Below, piece after piece: positions 54,717-64,000 of a DNA stretch of 64,000 bases (positions are counted from its first letter, which is position 1; the number at the start of each line of letters is the position of its first letter). The notes under the pieces were generated by a model. That model was not told the origin of the DNA, did not search any database, and saw only the letters and a list, made by a program, of their open reading frames with translations. Source of the stretch: Streptomyces californicus (GTDB lineage Bacteria > Actinomycetota > Actinomycetes > Streptomycetales > Streptomycetaceae). The stretch is from positions 62,001 through 126,000 of the forward strand of contig NZ_JNZZ01000007.1 in assembly GCF_000717645.1 (NCBI RefSeq), given 5' to 3'. Both the position numbers and the translations under genes were made by a program.

Positions 54717-55339
54717 TCGCCTTCGTCTCCGGCCCGGTGGCCGCCCTCGCCCCGACCACGGCCGTCATCGAGGTCGGCGGCATCGGCATGGCCGTCCAGT
54801 GCACGCCGAACACCCTCGCCGGCCTGCGCGTCGGCAAGGAGGCCCGGCTCGCCACCTCGCTGGTCGTCCGCGAGGACTCCCTCACCCTGTACGGCTTCGC
54901 CGACGACGACGAGCGGCAGGTCTTCGAACTCCTCCAGACCGCCAGCGGCGTCGGCCCCCGCCTCGCCCAGGCGATGCTCGCCACCCACAGCCCCGACGCC
55001 CTGCGCCTCGCCGTCTCCACCGGCGACGAGAAGGCGCTGACCGCCGTCTCCGGCATCGGGAAGAAGGGCGCCCAGAAGCTGCTCCTGGAGCTCAAGGACC
55101 GCCTCGGCGAACCGGTCGGCGCGCACATCGGCCAGCAGGGCATCGGCACCCCCGTCACCTCGGGCTGGCGCGACCAGCTCCAGGCCGCGCTGATCGGCCT
55201 CGGCTACGCGAGCCGCGAGGCCGACGAGGCCGTCAACGCCGTCGCCCCGCAGGCCGAGGCCGCCGCCGCCGAAGGCGCCGCACCCCCCGTGCCGCAGCTC
55301 CTGCGGGCCGCCCTGCAGACTCTCAACCGCGCACGCTGA
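54713..55339 (+). CDS. ruvA: Holliday junction branch-migration protein RuvA
   Basis: This 208-residue junction-binding protein has the N-terminal OB fold ([12 protein letters not shown]), two helix-hairpin-helix motifs ([35 protein letters not shown]) and the C-terminal RuvB-binding domain. ATG 54713 overlaps the ruvC stop. Confidence 0.96.
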   Translation: MIAFVSGPVAALAPTTAVIEVGGIGMAVQCTPNTLAGLRVGKEARLATSLVVREDSLTLYGFADDDERQVFELLQTASGVGPRLAQAMLATHSPDALRLAVSTGDEKALTAVSGIGKKGAQKLLLELKDRLGEPVGAHIGQQGIGTPVTSGWRDQLQAALIGLGYASREADEAVNAVAPQAEAAAAEGAAPPVPQLLRAALQTLNRAR

Positions 55340-55369
55340 CCGGCACCGAACCACCGAAGAGGCCCCGAA

Positions 55370-56455
55370 ATGAACTGGGACGAGACCGGATCCGAGACCG
55401 ACGAGCCGACCGGCCCGGTCCTCGACGACCGGCTGGTCGACGCGGACGCGGACGGCGAGGACACCGCGGTCGAGGCGGCGCTGCGCCCCAAGGACCTGGA
55501 CGAGTTCGTCGGCCAGGAGAAGGTCCGCGAGCAGCTCGACCTGGTGCTCAAGGCCGCCCGCGCCCGGGGCGCCACCGCCGACCACGTACTGCTCTCCGGG
55601 GCTCCCGGCCTCGGCAAGACCACCCTCTCGATGATCATCGCCGCCGAGATGAACGCTCCGATCCGGATCACCTCGGGCCCCGCCATCCAGCACGCCGGTG
55701 ATCTCGCCGCGATCCTCTCCTCCCTCCAGGAGGGCGAGGTCCTCTTCCTCGACGAGATCCACCGCATGTCCCGGCCCGCCGAGGAGATGCTGTACATGGC
55801 GATGGAGGACTTCCGCGTCGACGTCATCGTCGGCAAGGGCCCCGGCGCCACCGCCATCCCGCTGGAGCTGCCGCCGTTCACCCTGGTCGGGGCCACCACC
55901 CGGGCGGGACTGCTGCCGCCCCCGCTCCGCGACCGCTTCGGCTTCACCGGGCACATGGAGTTCTACGCCCCCGCCGAGCTGGAGCGCGTCATCCACCGCT
56001 CCGCCCGCCTCCTCGACGTCGGCATCGACGCGGACGGCGCGGCCGAGATCGCCGGACGCTCCCGGGGCACCCCCCGTATCGCCAACCGGCTGCTCCGCCG
56101 CGTCCGCGACTACGCCCAGGTCAAGGCCGAGGGCATGATCGACCGGGAGATCGCCGCGGCGGCCCTCAAGGTGTACGAGGTTGACGCCCGCGGACTCGAT
56201 CGGCTGGACCGTGCCGTCCTCGGCGCCCTGCTGAAGCTCTTCGGGGGCGGACCGGTCGGCCTGTCCACCCTGGCGGTCGCCGTGGGGGAGGAGCGGGAGA
56301 CCGTCGAGGAGGTCGCCGAACCCTTCCTCGTACGGGAAGGACTGCTGGCCAGGACGCCGCGCGGCCGGGTCGCGACCCCCGCGGCCTGGGCGCATCTGGG
56401 GCTGGTTCCGCCGACCCACGGAGCAAAGGGACAACAGGGTTTGTTCGGGGCGTGA
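55370..56455 (+). CDS. ruvB: Holliday junction branch-migration ATPase RuvB
   Basis: This 361-residue AAA+ motor has Walker [10 protein letters not shown] (about 77-85), Walker B LDEIH (about 127), sensor 1 VGATTRAG and the arginine finger region FTGHMEFY. It drives branch migration with RuvA. It starts 30 bp after ruvA. Confidence 0.97.
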   Translation: MNWDETGSETDEPTGPVLDDRLVDADADGEDTAVEAALRPKDLDEFVGQEKVREQLDLVLKAARARGATADHVLLSGAPGLGKTTLSMIIAAEMNAPIRITSGPAIQHAGDLAAILSSLQEGEVLFLDEIHRMSRPAEEMLYMAMEDFRVDVIVGKGPGATAIPLELPPFTLVGATTRAGLLPPPLRDRFGFTGHMEFYAPAELERVIHRSARLLDVGIDADGAAEIAGRSRGTPRIANRLLRRVRDYAQVKAEGMIDREIAAAALKVYEVDARGLDRLDRAVLGALLKLFGGGPVGLSTLAVAVGEERETVEEVAEPFLVREGLLARTPRGRVATPAAWAHLGLVPPTHGAKGQQGLFGA

Positions 56456-56527
56456 GAGGTCACAGGTTCGCGTGTACGGGAACCCGGGTGCCATGCTGGG
56501 CGTTGTTCCATCGATGCGGACTCATCT

Positions 56528-56533
56528 AGACTC
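56528..56533 (+). promoter_or_regulatory. -10 element of yajC
   Basis: TAGACT lies about 90 bases before the yajC start, downstream of ruvB, which suggests that yajC has its own promoter. Confidence 0.4.
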
Positions 56534-56622
56534 CGCCGATGCCGCCCTAACCGGTCGGTGTACCCACCCCCGTAGATAACAGGCCGCATTCCAGCGCGGT
56601 CGTGCGAAGGAATTCCCGTCCC

Positions 56623-57108
56623 GTGGATCTCTTGACTTTCCTCCCCTTCATCGTGCTCATCGGGGCCATGTTCCTGATGACCCGCTCCGCCAAGAAGAAG
56701 CAGGCGGCGGCCGCGCAGATGCGCAACGACATGCAGCCCGGCACCGGCGTCCGCACGATCGGGGGCATGTACGCGACCGTCAAGGAAGTCCACGACGACA
56801 CCGTCCTCCTCGAAGTCGCCCCCGGCGTGCACGCCTTCTACGCGAAGAACGCCATCGGCGCCGTCCTGGACGACGCGGAGTACAACCGCATCGTGCACGG
56901 CGACGACCCGGAGCTGGACACGGAGGGCACCGTCGTTCCCGACGACGCCTCCTCGCTGACCGGTGACGCCGAGGTGGCCAAGATCGACCTGGGCAAGGAC
57001 GACGCGGACGACGACGCCGGCCCCGAGGACGCCCCGGCCAAGGACGTCAAGGACGCCAAGGACGCCAAGGACGAGGGCAAGACCGACGGCGAAGCCGACA
57101 CCAAGTAG
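56623..57108 (+). CDS. yajC: Preprotein translocase subunit YajC
   Basis: This 161-residue protein has one N-terminal membrane segment (LLTFLPFIVLIGAMFLM) followed by the YajC core (MRNDMQPGTGVRTIGGMYATV; VLLEVAPGVHAFYAKNAI). A long acidic tail of KDA repeats (VKDAKDAKDEG) is typical of actinobacteria. It works with SecD and SecF in protein export. GTG 56623 has GAAGGAA upstream. Confidence 0.93.
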   Translation: MDLLTFLPFIVLIGAMFLMTRSAKKKQAAAAQMRNDMQPGTGVRTIGGMYATVKEVHDDTVLLEVAPGVHAFYAKNAIGAVLDDAEYNRIVHGDDPELDTEGTVVPDDASSLTGDAEVAKIDLGKDDADDDAGPEDAPAKDVKDAKDAKDEGKTDGEADTK

Positions 57109-57118
57109 TTCACACGAC

Positions 57119-57160
57119 CCCGGGGACGTCGCGCGCCCACCGGCGCGCGGCGTCCCCGGG
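57119..57160 (+). terminator. Terminator between yajC and secD
   Basis: A nested hairpin: 10-bp outer stem CCCGGGGACG/CGTCCCCGGG and 8-bp inner stem CGCGCGCC/GGCGCGCG. It should separate yajC from secDF. A TACATT (57195-57200) between it and secD is a likely -10 of secD. Confidence 0.75.
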
Positions 57161-57258
57161 ACCGTGAGGTCGTCCGCGGGGGCGGGGTCCCCACTACATT
57201 TCGTGGCCGTTCCGACGCGTACCCGGCGCGGGGCGGTTGGACAGGGAGAAACGAGAAG

Positions 57259-59061
57259 GTGGCAGCAGCCAAGAAGGGCCGAGGGCCGTCCGGCGGTCAG
57301 GGCAGGCCAGGGCGTGCCCTGGCGCTGATCCTCATCGCCATGGTCGCGCTCGCCGGGGGGATGTTCCTGTCCGGGCACACCACGCCCCGGCTCGGCATCG
57401 ACCTCGCCGGCGGCACGTCGATCACGCTGGAGGCGCAGAACCAGCCCGGCAAGCCGAACGCGATCAACAAGACCAACATGGACACCGCGGTCGGCATCAT
57501 CGAACGCCGCGTCAACGGTCTTGGCGTCTCCGAGGCCGAGGTTCAGACCCAGGGCGATCGCAACATCATCGTCAACATCCCCAAGGGGACGAACTCCAAG
57601 CAGGCCCAGGAGCAGGTCGGCACCACCGCCCAGCTCTACTTCCGGCCCGTGCTGACGGTGCAGGCGAGCGGCCCCGCGCCGACGCCGTCCGGCTCCGCCA
57701 AGCCCTCGGGCAACGCCACCCCGAAGCCCGGCGAGTCCGCCGAGGGCGGCGACAAGGCCAAGGACGGGGACAAGGCCGAGGACGGCGACAAGCCCGAGGG
57801 CGAGGAGGCCACCGGTACGGAGGCCACCCCCTCGGCGAGCGCCACCACCCAGGGCCGCGCGGTCACCGGCGCCCTGACCAAGGACCCGACGCCCGGCGCC
57901 TCCGACAAGCCGAAGCCGTCCGACTCCCCGGCGGCGACGCCCTCCGCGGACCCGGCGACGGCCAAGCTCCAGGAGGAGTTCACCAAGCTCGACTGCACGG
58001 ACCCCAAGCAGCGGACCGACGCGGGCAAGGGCGCCAAGGCCACCGACTCGATCGTCGCCTGCGGTTCCAACGTCCCGGGCAGCTACGAGAAGTACATCCT
58101 CGGCCCCGCCGAGGTCTCCGGCGGTGACGTCGACGACGCCAAGGGCGCCATCGACCAGCAGACCGGCGAGTGGATCGTGTCGATGGAGTTCACCTCCGCC
58201 GGCGCCAAGAAGTTCCAGACGATCACCGGCCGGCTCTCGCAGCAGCAGCCGCCGATGAACCAGTTCGCGATCGTCCTCGACGGCGAGGTCGTCTCCGCGC
58301 CCTCGGTCCGCACCGCGCTCAGCAAGAACGCCCAGATCTCCGGCAGCTTCACCCAGCAGTCGGCCGAGGACCTCGGCAACATCCTGTCGTACGGCGCCCT
58401 GCCCCTGACCTTCAAGGAGGTCAGCGTCACCACCGTGACCGCGGCGCTCGGCAGCGAGCAGCTCCGGGGCGGCCTCATCGCCGGAGCCATCGGTCTCGCC
58501 CTCGTCGTCGTCTACCTGGTGGTCTACTACCGGGGCCTCGCGTTCATCGCGCTCCTGAGCCTCCTGGTCTCCGGCGTCCTCACGTACACGATCATGTCGT
58601 TGCTGGGCCCGGCCATCGGTTTCGCGCTGAACCTCCCCGCGGTCTGCGGCGCCATCGTCGCCATCGGCATCACGGCCGACTCGTTCATCGTCTACTTCGA
58701 ACGCGTCAGAGACGAGATCCGCGAGGGCCGTACGCTCCGTCCGGCCATCGAGCGCGCCTGGCCGCGCGCCCGCCGCACCGTCCTGGTCTCCGACTTCGTG
58801 TCGTTCCTGGCCGCCGCGGTGCTCTTCATCGTCACCGTCGGCAAGGTGCAGGGCTTCGCCTTCACGCTCGGCCTCACCACCCTGCTCGACGTCGTCGTGG
58901 TCTTCTTCTTCACGAAGCCCCTGATGACGCTCATGGGCCGCACGAAGTTCTTCTCCCGGGGCGGCCCGTGGTCCGGGCTGGACCCGAAGCGGCTCGGCGC
59001 CCAGCCGCCGCTGCGCCGCTCGCGCCGTGTCAACGCCCCCACCGAACCGAAGGAGGCGTGA
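57259..59061 (+). CDS. secD: Protein translocase subunit SecD
   Basis: This 600-residue membrane protein has one N-terminal TM, a large external domain and five C-terminal TM segments (from about residue 400). It uses proton motive force to pull exported proteins. Conserved motifs are LGIDLAGGTSITLE (about 44-57) and LGSEQLRGGLIAGAIGLALV. Between about 140 and 235 a disordered Lys/Gly/Asp/Ser-rich stretch (GDKAKDGDKAEDGDKPEG) is inserted in the external domain. GTG 57259 has GGGAG upstream. Confidence 0.95.
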   Translation: MAAAKKGRGPSGGQGRPGRALALILIAMVALAGGMFLSGHTTPRLGIDLAGGTSITLEAQNQPGKPNAINKTNMDTAVGIIERRVNGLGVSEAEVQTQGDRNIIVNIPKGTNSKQAQEQVGTTAQLYFRPVLTVQASGPAPTPSGSAKPSGNATPKPGESAEGGDKAKDGDKAEDGDKPEGEEATGTEATPSASATTQGRAVTGALTKDPTPGASDKPKPSDSPAATPSADPATAKLQEEFTKLDCTDPKQRTDAGKGAKATDSIVACGSNVPGSYEKYILGPAEVSGGDVDDAKGAIDQQTGEWIVSMEFTSAGAKKFQTITGRLSQQQPPMNQFAIVLDGEVVSAPSVRTALSKNAQISGSFTQQSAEDLGNILSYGALPLTFKEVSVTTVTAALGSEQLRGGLIAGAIGLALVVVYLVVYYRGLAFIALLSLLVSGVLTYTIMSLLGPAIGFALNLPAVCGAIVAIGITADSFIVYFERVRDEIREGRTLRPAIERAWPRARRTVLVSDFVSFLAAAVLFIVTVGKVQGFAFTLGLTTLLDVVVVFFFTKPLMTLMGRTKFFSRGGPWSGLDPKRLGAQPPLRRSRRVNAPTEPKEA

Positions 59062-59062
59062 G

Positions 59063-60148
59063 ATGTCGCGACTCGGCAATCTCGGCGCCCGGCTCTACCG
59101 CGGTGAAGTCGGCTACGACTTCATCCGCAACCGCAAGATCTGGTACGGCATCTCGATCCTGATCACCATCACGGCCATCATCGGCGTGGCGGTCGGCGGG
59201 CTGCGGATGGGCATCGAGTTCAAGGGCGGCGCGGTCTTCACGACCGACACCAAGGCCCGGATCTCGACAGCCCAGGCCACGGACGTGGCGACCGAGGCGT
59301 CCGGCCACATGGCGATCGTCCAGGAGCTCGGCAACGGCGGTCTGCGCATCCAGATCACCGAGGTCGACACCGCCAAGGCCAACGAGATCAAGGAGACGCT
59401 CTCCGACGAGCTCGGCATCCCGGCCGACGACATCAACGCGGACCTGGTCGGCCCGAGCTGGGGCGAGCAGATCGCCAACAAGGCGTGGACCGGCCTCGGG
59501 GTCTTCATGGTCCTGGTGGTGATCTACCTGGCCATCGCCTTCGAGTGGCGGATGGCCGTCGCCGCCCTCATCGCGCTGATCCACGACATCACCATCACGG
59601 TCGGCGTCTACGCCCTGGTCGGCTTCGAGGTCACCCCGGGCACGGTGATCGGTCTGCTGACCATCCTCGGTTACTCCCTGTACGACACGGTGGTGGTCTT
59701 CGACAGCCTCAAGGAGGGCCAGAAGGACATCACCAAGCAGACCCGCTTCACCTACAGCGAGATCGCCAACCGGTCGATCAACAGCACCCTGGTCCGCTCC
59801 ATCAACACCACCGTGGTGGCGCTCCTGCCGGTCGCCGGACTGCTGTTCATCGGCGGCGGCGTCTTCGGCGCGGGCATGCTGAACGACATCTCGCTCTCGC
59901 TGTTCGTGGGTCTCGCCGCCGGTGCGTACTCCTCGATCTTCATCGCCACGCCGCTCGTCGCCGACCTCAAGGAACGCGAACCGCAGATGAAGGCGCTGAA
60001 GAAGCGGGTGCTGGCCAAGCGGGCCGCCGCGGCCGCCAAGGGCGAGTCCCCGGACGACGGGTCCGAGGGCCGGCACGACGCGGCCGAGGCAGCGGGCACC
60101 GGGATCGGCCGCCCCCGGTCCCACGGCAGCACCCCCGGGAAGCGCTGA
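59063..60148 (+). CDS. secF: Protein translocase subunit SecF
   Basis: This 361-residue protein has six TM segments, the external domain with GIEFKGGAVF, and the motif LTILGYSLYDTVVVFD. It pairs with SecD. AAGGAGG lies seven bases upstream of ATG 59063, which begins one base after the secD stop, so the genes are tightly coupled. Confidence 0.95.
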   Translation: MSRLGNLGARLYRGEVGYDFIRNRKIWYGISILITITAIIGVAVGGLRMGIEFKGGAVFTTDTKARISTAQATDVATEASGHMAIVQELGNGGLRIQITEVDTAKANEIKETLSDELGIPADDINADLVGPSWGEQIANKAWTGLGVFMVLVVIYLAIAFEWRMAVAALIALIHDITITVGVYALVGFEVTPGTVIGLLTILGYSLYDTVVVFDSLKEGQKDITKQTRFTYSEIANRSINSTLVRSINTTVVALLPVAGLLFIGGGVFGAGMLNDISLSLFVGLAAGAYSSIFIATPLVADLKEREPQMKALKKRVLAKRAAAAAKGESPDDGSEGRHDAAEAAGTGIGRPRSHGSTPGKR

Positions 60149-60151
60149 GCC

Positions 60152-60703
60152 ATGACGAGCACCGCCGAATCCGTCCGCGAGCTGCTGCTCAGCCGGATCC
60201 GCGATGTCGCGGACTACCCGAAGCCGGGCGTGATGTTCAAGGACATCACCCCGCTGCTCGCGGACCCGGCCGCCTTCACGGCGCTCACCGACACCCTCGC
60301 GGAGCTGTGCGTACGGCACGGCGCCACGAAGATCGTCGGCCTGGAGGCGCGCGGCTTCATCCTGGCCGCGCCCGTCGCGGTCCGGGCGGGCATGGGATTC
60401 GTCCCGGTCCGCAAGGCCGGGAAGCTCCCGGGGGCCACGCTGAGCCAGTCCTACGAGCTGGAGTACGGCAGCGCCGAGATCGAGATCCACGCCGAGGACC
60501 TCGACCCGGCGGACCGGATCATGGTCATCGACGACGTGCTCGCCACCGGCGGCACCGCCGAGGCGTCGCTGGAGCTCATCCGGCGGGCCGGCGCCCGGGT
60601 CGCGGGCGTCGCGGTCCTCATGGAGCTCGGCTTCCTCGCGGGCCGGGCCCGGCTGGAGCCGCGTCTCGACGGCGCCCCGCTGGAGGCCCTGATCACGGTC
60701 TGA
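60152..60703 (+). CDS. apt: Adenine phosphoribosyltransferase
   Basis: This 183-residue purine salvage enzyme makes AMP from adenine and PRPP. The PRPP motif [15 protein letters not shown] (about residues 124-138) and the substrate loop [15 protein letters not shown] are intact. It starts three bases after secF. apt beside relA is an ancient arrangement. Confidence 0.96.
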   Translation: MTSTAESVRELLLSRIRDVADYPKPGVMFKDITPLLADPAAFTALTDTLAELCVRHGATKIVGLEARGFILAAPVAVRAGMGFVPVRKAGKLPGATLSQSYELEYGSAEIEIHAEDLDPADRIMVIDDVLATGGTAEASLELIRRAGARVAGVAVLMELGFLAGRARLEPRLDGAPLEALITV

Positions 60704-60743
60704 TCCGCGGTCGCGGTCCGGCGACGGACACCGAGCACACAGG

Positions 60744-60774
60744 GACGGGCACCCGGGAACACCGGGTGCCCGTC
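60744..60774 (+). terminator. Terminator after apt
   Basis: A perfect 13-bp stem GACGGGCACCCGG/CCGGGTGCCCGTC with a GAACA loop, 40 bases after the stop. Confidence 0.85.
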
Positions 60775-60827
60775 GTGCGTTGTCCCGTCTCCCACCGTCC
60801 CCGGGCGAGGTCCCGCCGGGGGATCGA

Positions 60828-60833
60828 TACCAT
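60828..60833 (+). promoter_or_regulatory. -10 element of relA
   Basis: TACCAT lies 39 bases before the TTG start of relA, downstream of the apt terminator. relA thus likely has its own promoter. Confidence 0.5.
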
Positions 60834-60872
60834 GGGCTCTCCGGGTACCCCGGATCCGCACGAGGAGCGCTC

Positions 60873-63473
60873 TTGCCAGACGAGGCCCAGTCAGCCGCCG
60901 CCCCGCAGCCCGAGAAGCCCGTGGCGGCCCCCGCCACGCCGGAGAAGGCCGCGCCCTCGAACGCGCCGGAGCACGCTCCCGCCGACACCGAGCGTCCCCC
61001 GGGGACGCCGCCGGCCGGGAAGCCGGCCGCCCCCGAGGCCCCGCCGAACCCGGCCGGGACGACGGGCCCGGCGCAGCCGCCGGCCAGGAAGCCGGCCGCC
61101 GCCGCGCCCAAACCGCCGCCCCCCGGGCCTCCCGCCAGGTCCGGGTCCTCGGCCGGTTCAGCCTCGCGCTCCGGCGGCTCCTCCAACCGGGTGCGGGCCC
61201 GCCTCGCCCGACTGGGCGTACAGCGCTCCAGCCCGTACAACCCGGTCCTGGAACCCCTCCTGCGGACCGTCCGGAGCAACGACCCCAAGATCGAGACGGC
61301 CACGCTCCGCCAGATCGAGAAGGCGTACCAGGTCGCCGAGCGCTGGCACCGGGGCCAGAAGCGCAAGAGCGGCGACCCCTACATCACCCACCCGCTGGCC
61401 GTCACCACGATCCTCGCCGAGCTGGGCATGGACCCGGCGACGCTGATGGCGGGCCTGCTGCACGACACCGTCGAGGACACCGAGTACGGCCTCGACACCC
61501 TCAGGCGCGACTTCGGCGACCAGGTCGCCCTCCTCGTCGACGGCGTCACCAAGCTGGACAAGGTCAAGTTCGGCGAGGCGGCGCAGGCCGAGACCGTCCG
61601 CAAGATGGTCGTCGCCATGGCCAAGGACCCCCGGGTGCTGGTCATCAAGCTCGCCGACCGCCTGCACAACATGCGCACCATGCGCTACCTCAAGCGGGAG
61701 AAGCAGGAGAAGAAGGCCCGCGAGACGCTGGAGATCTACGCCCCGCTGGCGCACCGGCTGGGCATGAACACCATCAAGTGGGAGCTGGAGGACCTCGCCT
61801 TCGCGATCCTCTACCCCAAGATGTACGACGAGATCGTCCGGCTCGTCGCCGAGCGGGCCCCCAAGCGCGACGAGTACCTCGCCATAGTGACCGACGAGGT
61901 CCAGGCCGATCTGCGCGCCGCCCGCATCAAGGCCACCGTCACCGGCCGCCCCAAGCACTACTACAGCGTCTACCAGAAGATGATCGTGCGGGGCCGCGAC
62001 TTCGCCGAGATCTACGACCTGGTGGGCATCCGCGTCCTCGTCGACACCGTCCGCGACTGCTACGCGGCGCTCGGCACCGTCCACGCCCGCTGGAACCCGG
62101 TCCCGGGGCGGTTCAAGGACTACATCGCGATGCCCAAGTTCAACATGTACCAGTCGCTGCACACCACGGTGATCGGTCCCAGCGGCAAGCCCGTCGAACT
62201 GCAGATCCGCACCTTCGACATGCACCGCCGCGCCGAGTACGGCATCGCCGCCCACTGGAAGTACAAGCAGGAGGCCGTCGCGGGCGCCTCCAAGGTGCGC
62301 ACCGACGTCCCCAAGAACACCGGGCGCGGCCAGGACACCGTCAACGACATGGCGTGGCTGCGCCAGCTCCTGGACTGGCAGAAGGAGACCGAGGACCCCA
62401 GCGAGTTCCTGGAGTCCCTGCGCTTCGACCTCTCGCGCAACGAGGTCTTCGTCTTCACGCCGAAGGGCGACGTGATAGCGCTGCCCGCCGGCGCGACCCC
62501 CGTCGACTTCGCGTACGCCGTCCACACCGAGGTCGGCCACCGGACCATAGGAGCACGCGTCAACGGGCGGCTCGTCCCGCTCGAATCGACGCTCGACAAC
62601 GGGGACCTGGTCGAGGTCTTCACCTCGAAGGCGGCCGGCGCCGGGCCGTCCCGTGACTGGCTCGGCTTCGTCAAGTCGCCGCGCGCCCGCAACAAGATCC
62701 GCGCCTGGTTCTCCAAGGAGCGCCGCGACGAGGCCATCGAGCAGGGCAAGGACGCCATCGCGCGCGCCATGCGCAAGCAGAACCTGCCGATCCAGCGCAT
62801 CCTGACCGGCGACTCCCTGGTCACCCTCGCCCACGAGATGCGCTACCCGGACATCTCCTCGCTGTACGCCGCGATCGGCGAGGGCCACGTCGCCGCGGCC
62901 GGCGTCGTCCAGAAGCTGGTCCAGGCGCTCGGCGGCCACGACGAGGCCAACGAGGACATCGCCGAGTCCACCCCGCCCTCGCACGGCGGCCGCAGCAAGC
63001 GACGGGCCAACGCCGACCCCGGCGTCGTCGTCAAGGGCGTCGAGGACGTCTGGGTCAAACTGGCCCGCTGCTGCACGCCCGTCCCCGGCGACCCGATCAT
63101 CGGCTTCGTCACCCGGGGCAGCGGCGTCTCCGTGCACCGCGCCGACTGCGTCAACGTGGAGTCGCTGTCGCAGCAGCCCGAGCGCATCCTCGACGTCGAG
63201 TGGGCCCCCACCCAGTCCTCCGTCTTCCTGGTCGCCATCCAGGTCGAGGCGCTGGACCGCTCCCGGCTGCTCTCCGACGTCACCCGGATCCTCTCCGACC
63301 AGCACGTCAACATCCTGTCGGCGGCCGTCCAGACCTCCCGCGACCGGGTGGCCACCTCGCGGTTCACCTTCGAGATGGGCGACCCCAAGCACCTGGGCCA
63401 CGTCCTGAAGGCCGTACGCGGTGTCGAGGGCGTCTACGACGTCTACCGGGTCACCTCGGCCCGCAGGCCGTGA
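60873..63473 (+). CDS. relA: (p)ppGpp synthetase/hydrolase (RelA/SpoT homologue)
   Basis: This 866-residue stringent-response enzyme has a Pro/Ala-rich head (1 to about 105), an HD hydrolase domain with intact HDTVEDT (about 197-203) and DRLHNMRTM, a synthetase domain (YYSVYQKM, about 363; [19 protein letters not shown]), a TGS domain (about 520-585), a conserved-cysteine helical region ([10 protein letters not shown], about 731) and a C-terminal ACT domain (about 785-862). Both active sites look intact, so it should make and degrade (p)ppGpp. I chose TTG 60873 because GAGGAG lies five bases upstream; the frame extends 31 codons further without a good site. Confidence 0.95.
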   Translation: MPDEAQSAAAPQPEKPVAAPATPEKAAPSNAPEHAPADTERPPGTPPAGKPAAPEAPPNPAGTTGPAQPPARKPAAAAPKPPPPGPPARSGSSAGSASRSGGSSNRVRARLARLGVQRSSPYNPVLEPLLRTVRSNDPKIETATLRQIEKAYQVAERWHRGQKRKSGDPYITHPLAVTTILAELGMDPATLMAGLLHDTVEDTEYGLDTLRRDFGDQVALLVDGVTKLDKVKFGEAAQAETVRKMVVAMAKDPRVLVIKLADRLHNMRTMRYLKREKQEKKARETLEIYAPLAHRLGMNTIKWELEDLAFAILYPKMYDEIVRLVAERAPKRDEYLAIVTDEVQADLRAARIKATVTGRPKHYYSVYQKMIVRGRDFAEIYDLVGIRVLVDTVRDCYAALGTVHARWNPVPGRFKDYIAMPKFNMYQSLHTTVIGPSGKPVELQIRTFDMHRRAEYGIAAHWKYKQEAVAGASKVRTDVPKNTGRGQDTVNDMAWLRQLLDWQKETEDPSEFLESLRFDLSRNEVFVFTPKGDVIALPAGATPVDFAYAVHTEVGHRTIGARVNGRLVPLESTLDNGDLVEVFTSKAAGAGPSRDWLGFVKSPRARNKIRAWFSKERRDEAIEQGKDAIARAMRKQNLPIQRILTGDSLVTLAHEMRYPDISSLYAAIGEGHVAAAGVVQKLVQALGGHDEANEDIAESTPPSHGGRSKRRANADPGVVVKGVEDVWVKLARCCTPVPGDPIIGFVTRGSGVSVHRADCVNVESLSQQPERILDVEWAPTQSSVFLVAIQVEALDRSRLLSDVTRILSDQHVNILSAAVQTSRDRVATSRFTFEMGDPKHLGHVLKAVRGVEGVYDVYRVTSARRP

Positions 63474-63495
63474 CGCGGATGCCAGGGGGAAGCGA

Positions 63496-64000
63496 GTGAC
63501 CGACCCGGGCCTGATCGACGGGCGCTACCGGCTGGTGCGACCGCTGGGGCGTGGCGCCATGGGCGTGGTCTACGAGGCCGAGGACGAGAACCTCCAACGC
63601 CGGGTCGCGCTGAAGAAGTTATCGGCGGTCGGCGGCATGTCGGCGGACGACGAGGCGCTGGCGAGGTTCAAGCGCGAAGCGGTGGCGTTGGCCCGCATCG
63701 ACCACCCCGGCGTGGTCTCGCTGTACGACAGCGGGCTCCACGGGGACGTGCCCTACTTCGTGATGCAGCTCGTTGACGGAGTGGACCTCGCCACGCTGGT
63801 CGAGGCGGGGGCCCTCACTCCGGGTGTGGCCTGTGCCGTCGGCCTCGGGGTGGCGCGGGCGTTGGCGGCCGCCCACGAAGCGGGCGTCCTCCACCGCGAC
63901 GTCAAACCGACCAACGTGGGCATCACACGCCAGGGCAGCGTGGTCCTGCACGACTTCGGACTGGCCCGGCTGGCGGGCGAGTCGGCCATCACCCGCACGG
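63496..64000 (+). CDS. Ser/Thr protein kinase, N-terminal part (3' end outside window), with TTA codon
   Basis: The frame from GTG 63496 is open to the window edge (168 codons) and encodes a Hanks-type kinase: glycine loop LGRGAMGVVYEA (residues 17-28), VALKK lysine, HRDVKPTN (about 134-141) and DFG (about 154). GGGGGAAG lies upstream of the start. Codon 42 is TTA (63619-63621). It also uses AAA, CAA, GTT, TGT and ACT codons that are rarer in its neighbours, so it may be more recently acquired. It starts 22 bp after relA. Confidence 0.88.
   Translation, partial: MTDPGLIDGRYRLVRPLGRGAMGVVYEAEDENLQRRVALKKLSAVGGMSADDEALARFKREAVALARIDHPGVVSLYDSGLHGDVPYFVMQLVDGVDLATLVEAGALTPGVACAVGLGVARALAAAHEAGVLHRDVKPTNVGITRQGSVVLHDFGLARLAGESAITRT

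Noticed and set aside
52940-56494. 1184-residue minus-strand open frame
   Set aside because: It is antisense to pdxT, yebC and ruvCAB, whose identity is certain. No domain or ribosome site is visible.

Overview
The window is about 72% G+C with almost every third codon position G or C. It uses many GTG and TTG starts and only three in-frame TTA codons. It carries the actinomycete division gene ssgB, whose protein reads as the textbook Streptomyces SsgB. It is therefore a Streptomyces chromosome, most likely core rather than arm. From memory, the order metNIQ, cobalamin genes, ssgB, thrS, HIT, pgsA, patA, pimA, pdxST, yebC, ruvCAB, yajC-secDF, apt, relA matches the S. coelicolor SCO1513-SCO1570 stretch read in reverse, and much of it is also conserved in mycobacteria. 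I could not run a search to confirm this.

Layout. 1-3.5 kb: 3' end of argG, argH and an aldo/keto reductase. 3.6-8.2 kb: a HelD/HelR-type RNA polymerase-acting helicase on the minus strand, then a TetR-MFS efflux pair. The helicase sits behind a 29-bp palindrome resembling the rifamycin-associated element, and the TetR gene behind its own operator-like palindrome. 8.3-12.7 kb: PlsC acyltransferase, Tat-exported glycerophosphodiesterase, a sigma-factor-like gene with a TTA codon, an acetyltransferase and two unknown membrane proteins. 13-16 kb: methionine ABC importer metN-metI-metQ behind a short Cys/Met leader peptide. 16.1-24.2 kb: corrin genes cobL, a giant BluB-CobT fusion with an 800-residue disordered head, and cysG. 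24.3-29.3 kb: a TrmH-type methylase, a membrane Ser/Thr kinase, a phosphotransferase and a zinc-ribbon protein. 29.4-29.8 kb: five tRNA genes on the minus strand (three Val-GAC, Cys, Gly).

30-36.3 kb: p-aminobenzoate genes pabB-pabC, acetyltransferase, DsbA-like protein, small membrane proteins (one with a TTA codon), a CGNR zinc-finger regulator and ssgB. 36.3-39.4 kb: a very large polytopic membrane protein flanked by two identical tRNA-Val(CAC) genes. 39.4-42.2 kb: a DEDD exonuclease divergent from a DUF4365 gene that overlaps an unknown 418-residue gene. 42.3-50.6 kb: thrS, a potassium channel, HIT protein, a large unknown membrane protein, and the pgsA-patA-pimA operon for phosphatidylinositol mannosides. 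50.7-64 kb: LemA-like protein, pdxS-pdxT, yebC, ruvC-ruvA-ruvB, yajC, secD-secF, apt, relA, and the start of a TTA-containing Ser/Thr kinase cut by the window edge.

Most of the window is housekeeping. The most unusual signals are the palindrome in front of the HelR-like gene, the Cys-Met leader peptide before metN, the BluB-CobT fusion, the DUF4365 gene pair, three TTA-codon genes, a dispersed intergenic 20-bp motif, and a set of promoters that place the start codon at the predicted transcription start (leaderless mRNAs).
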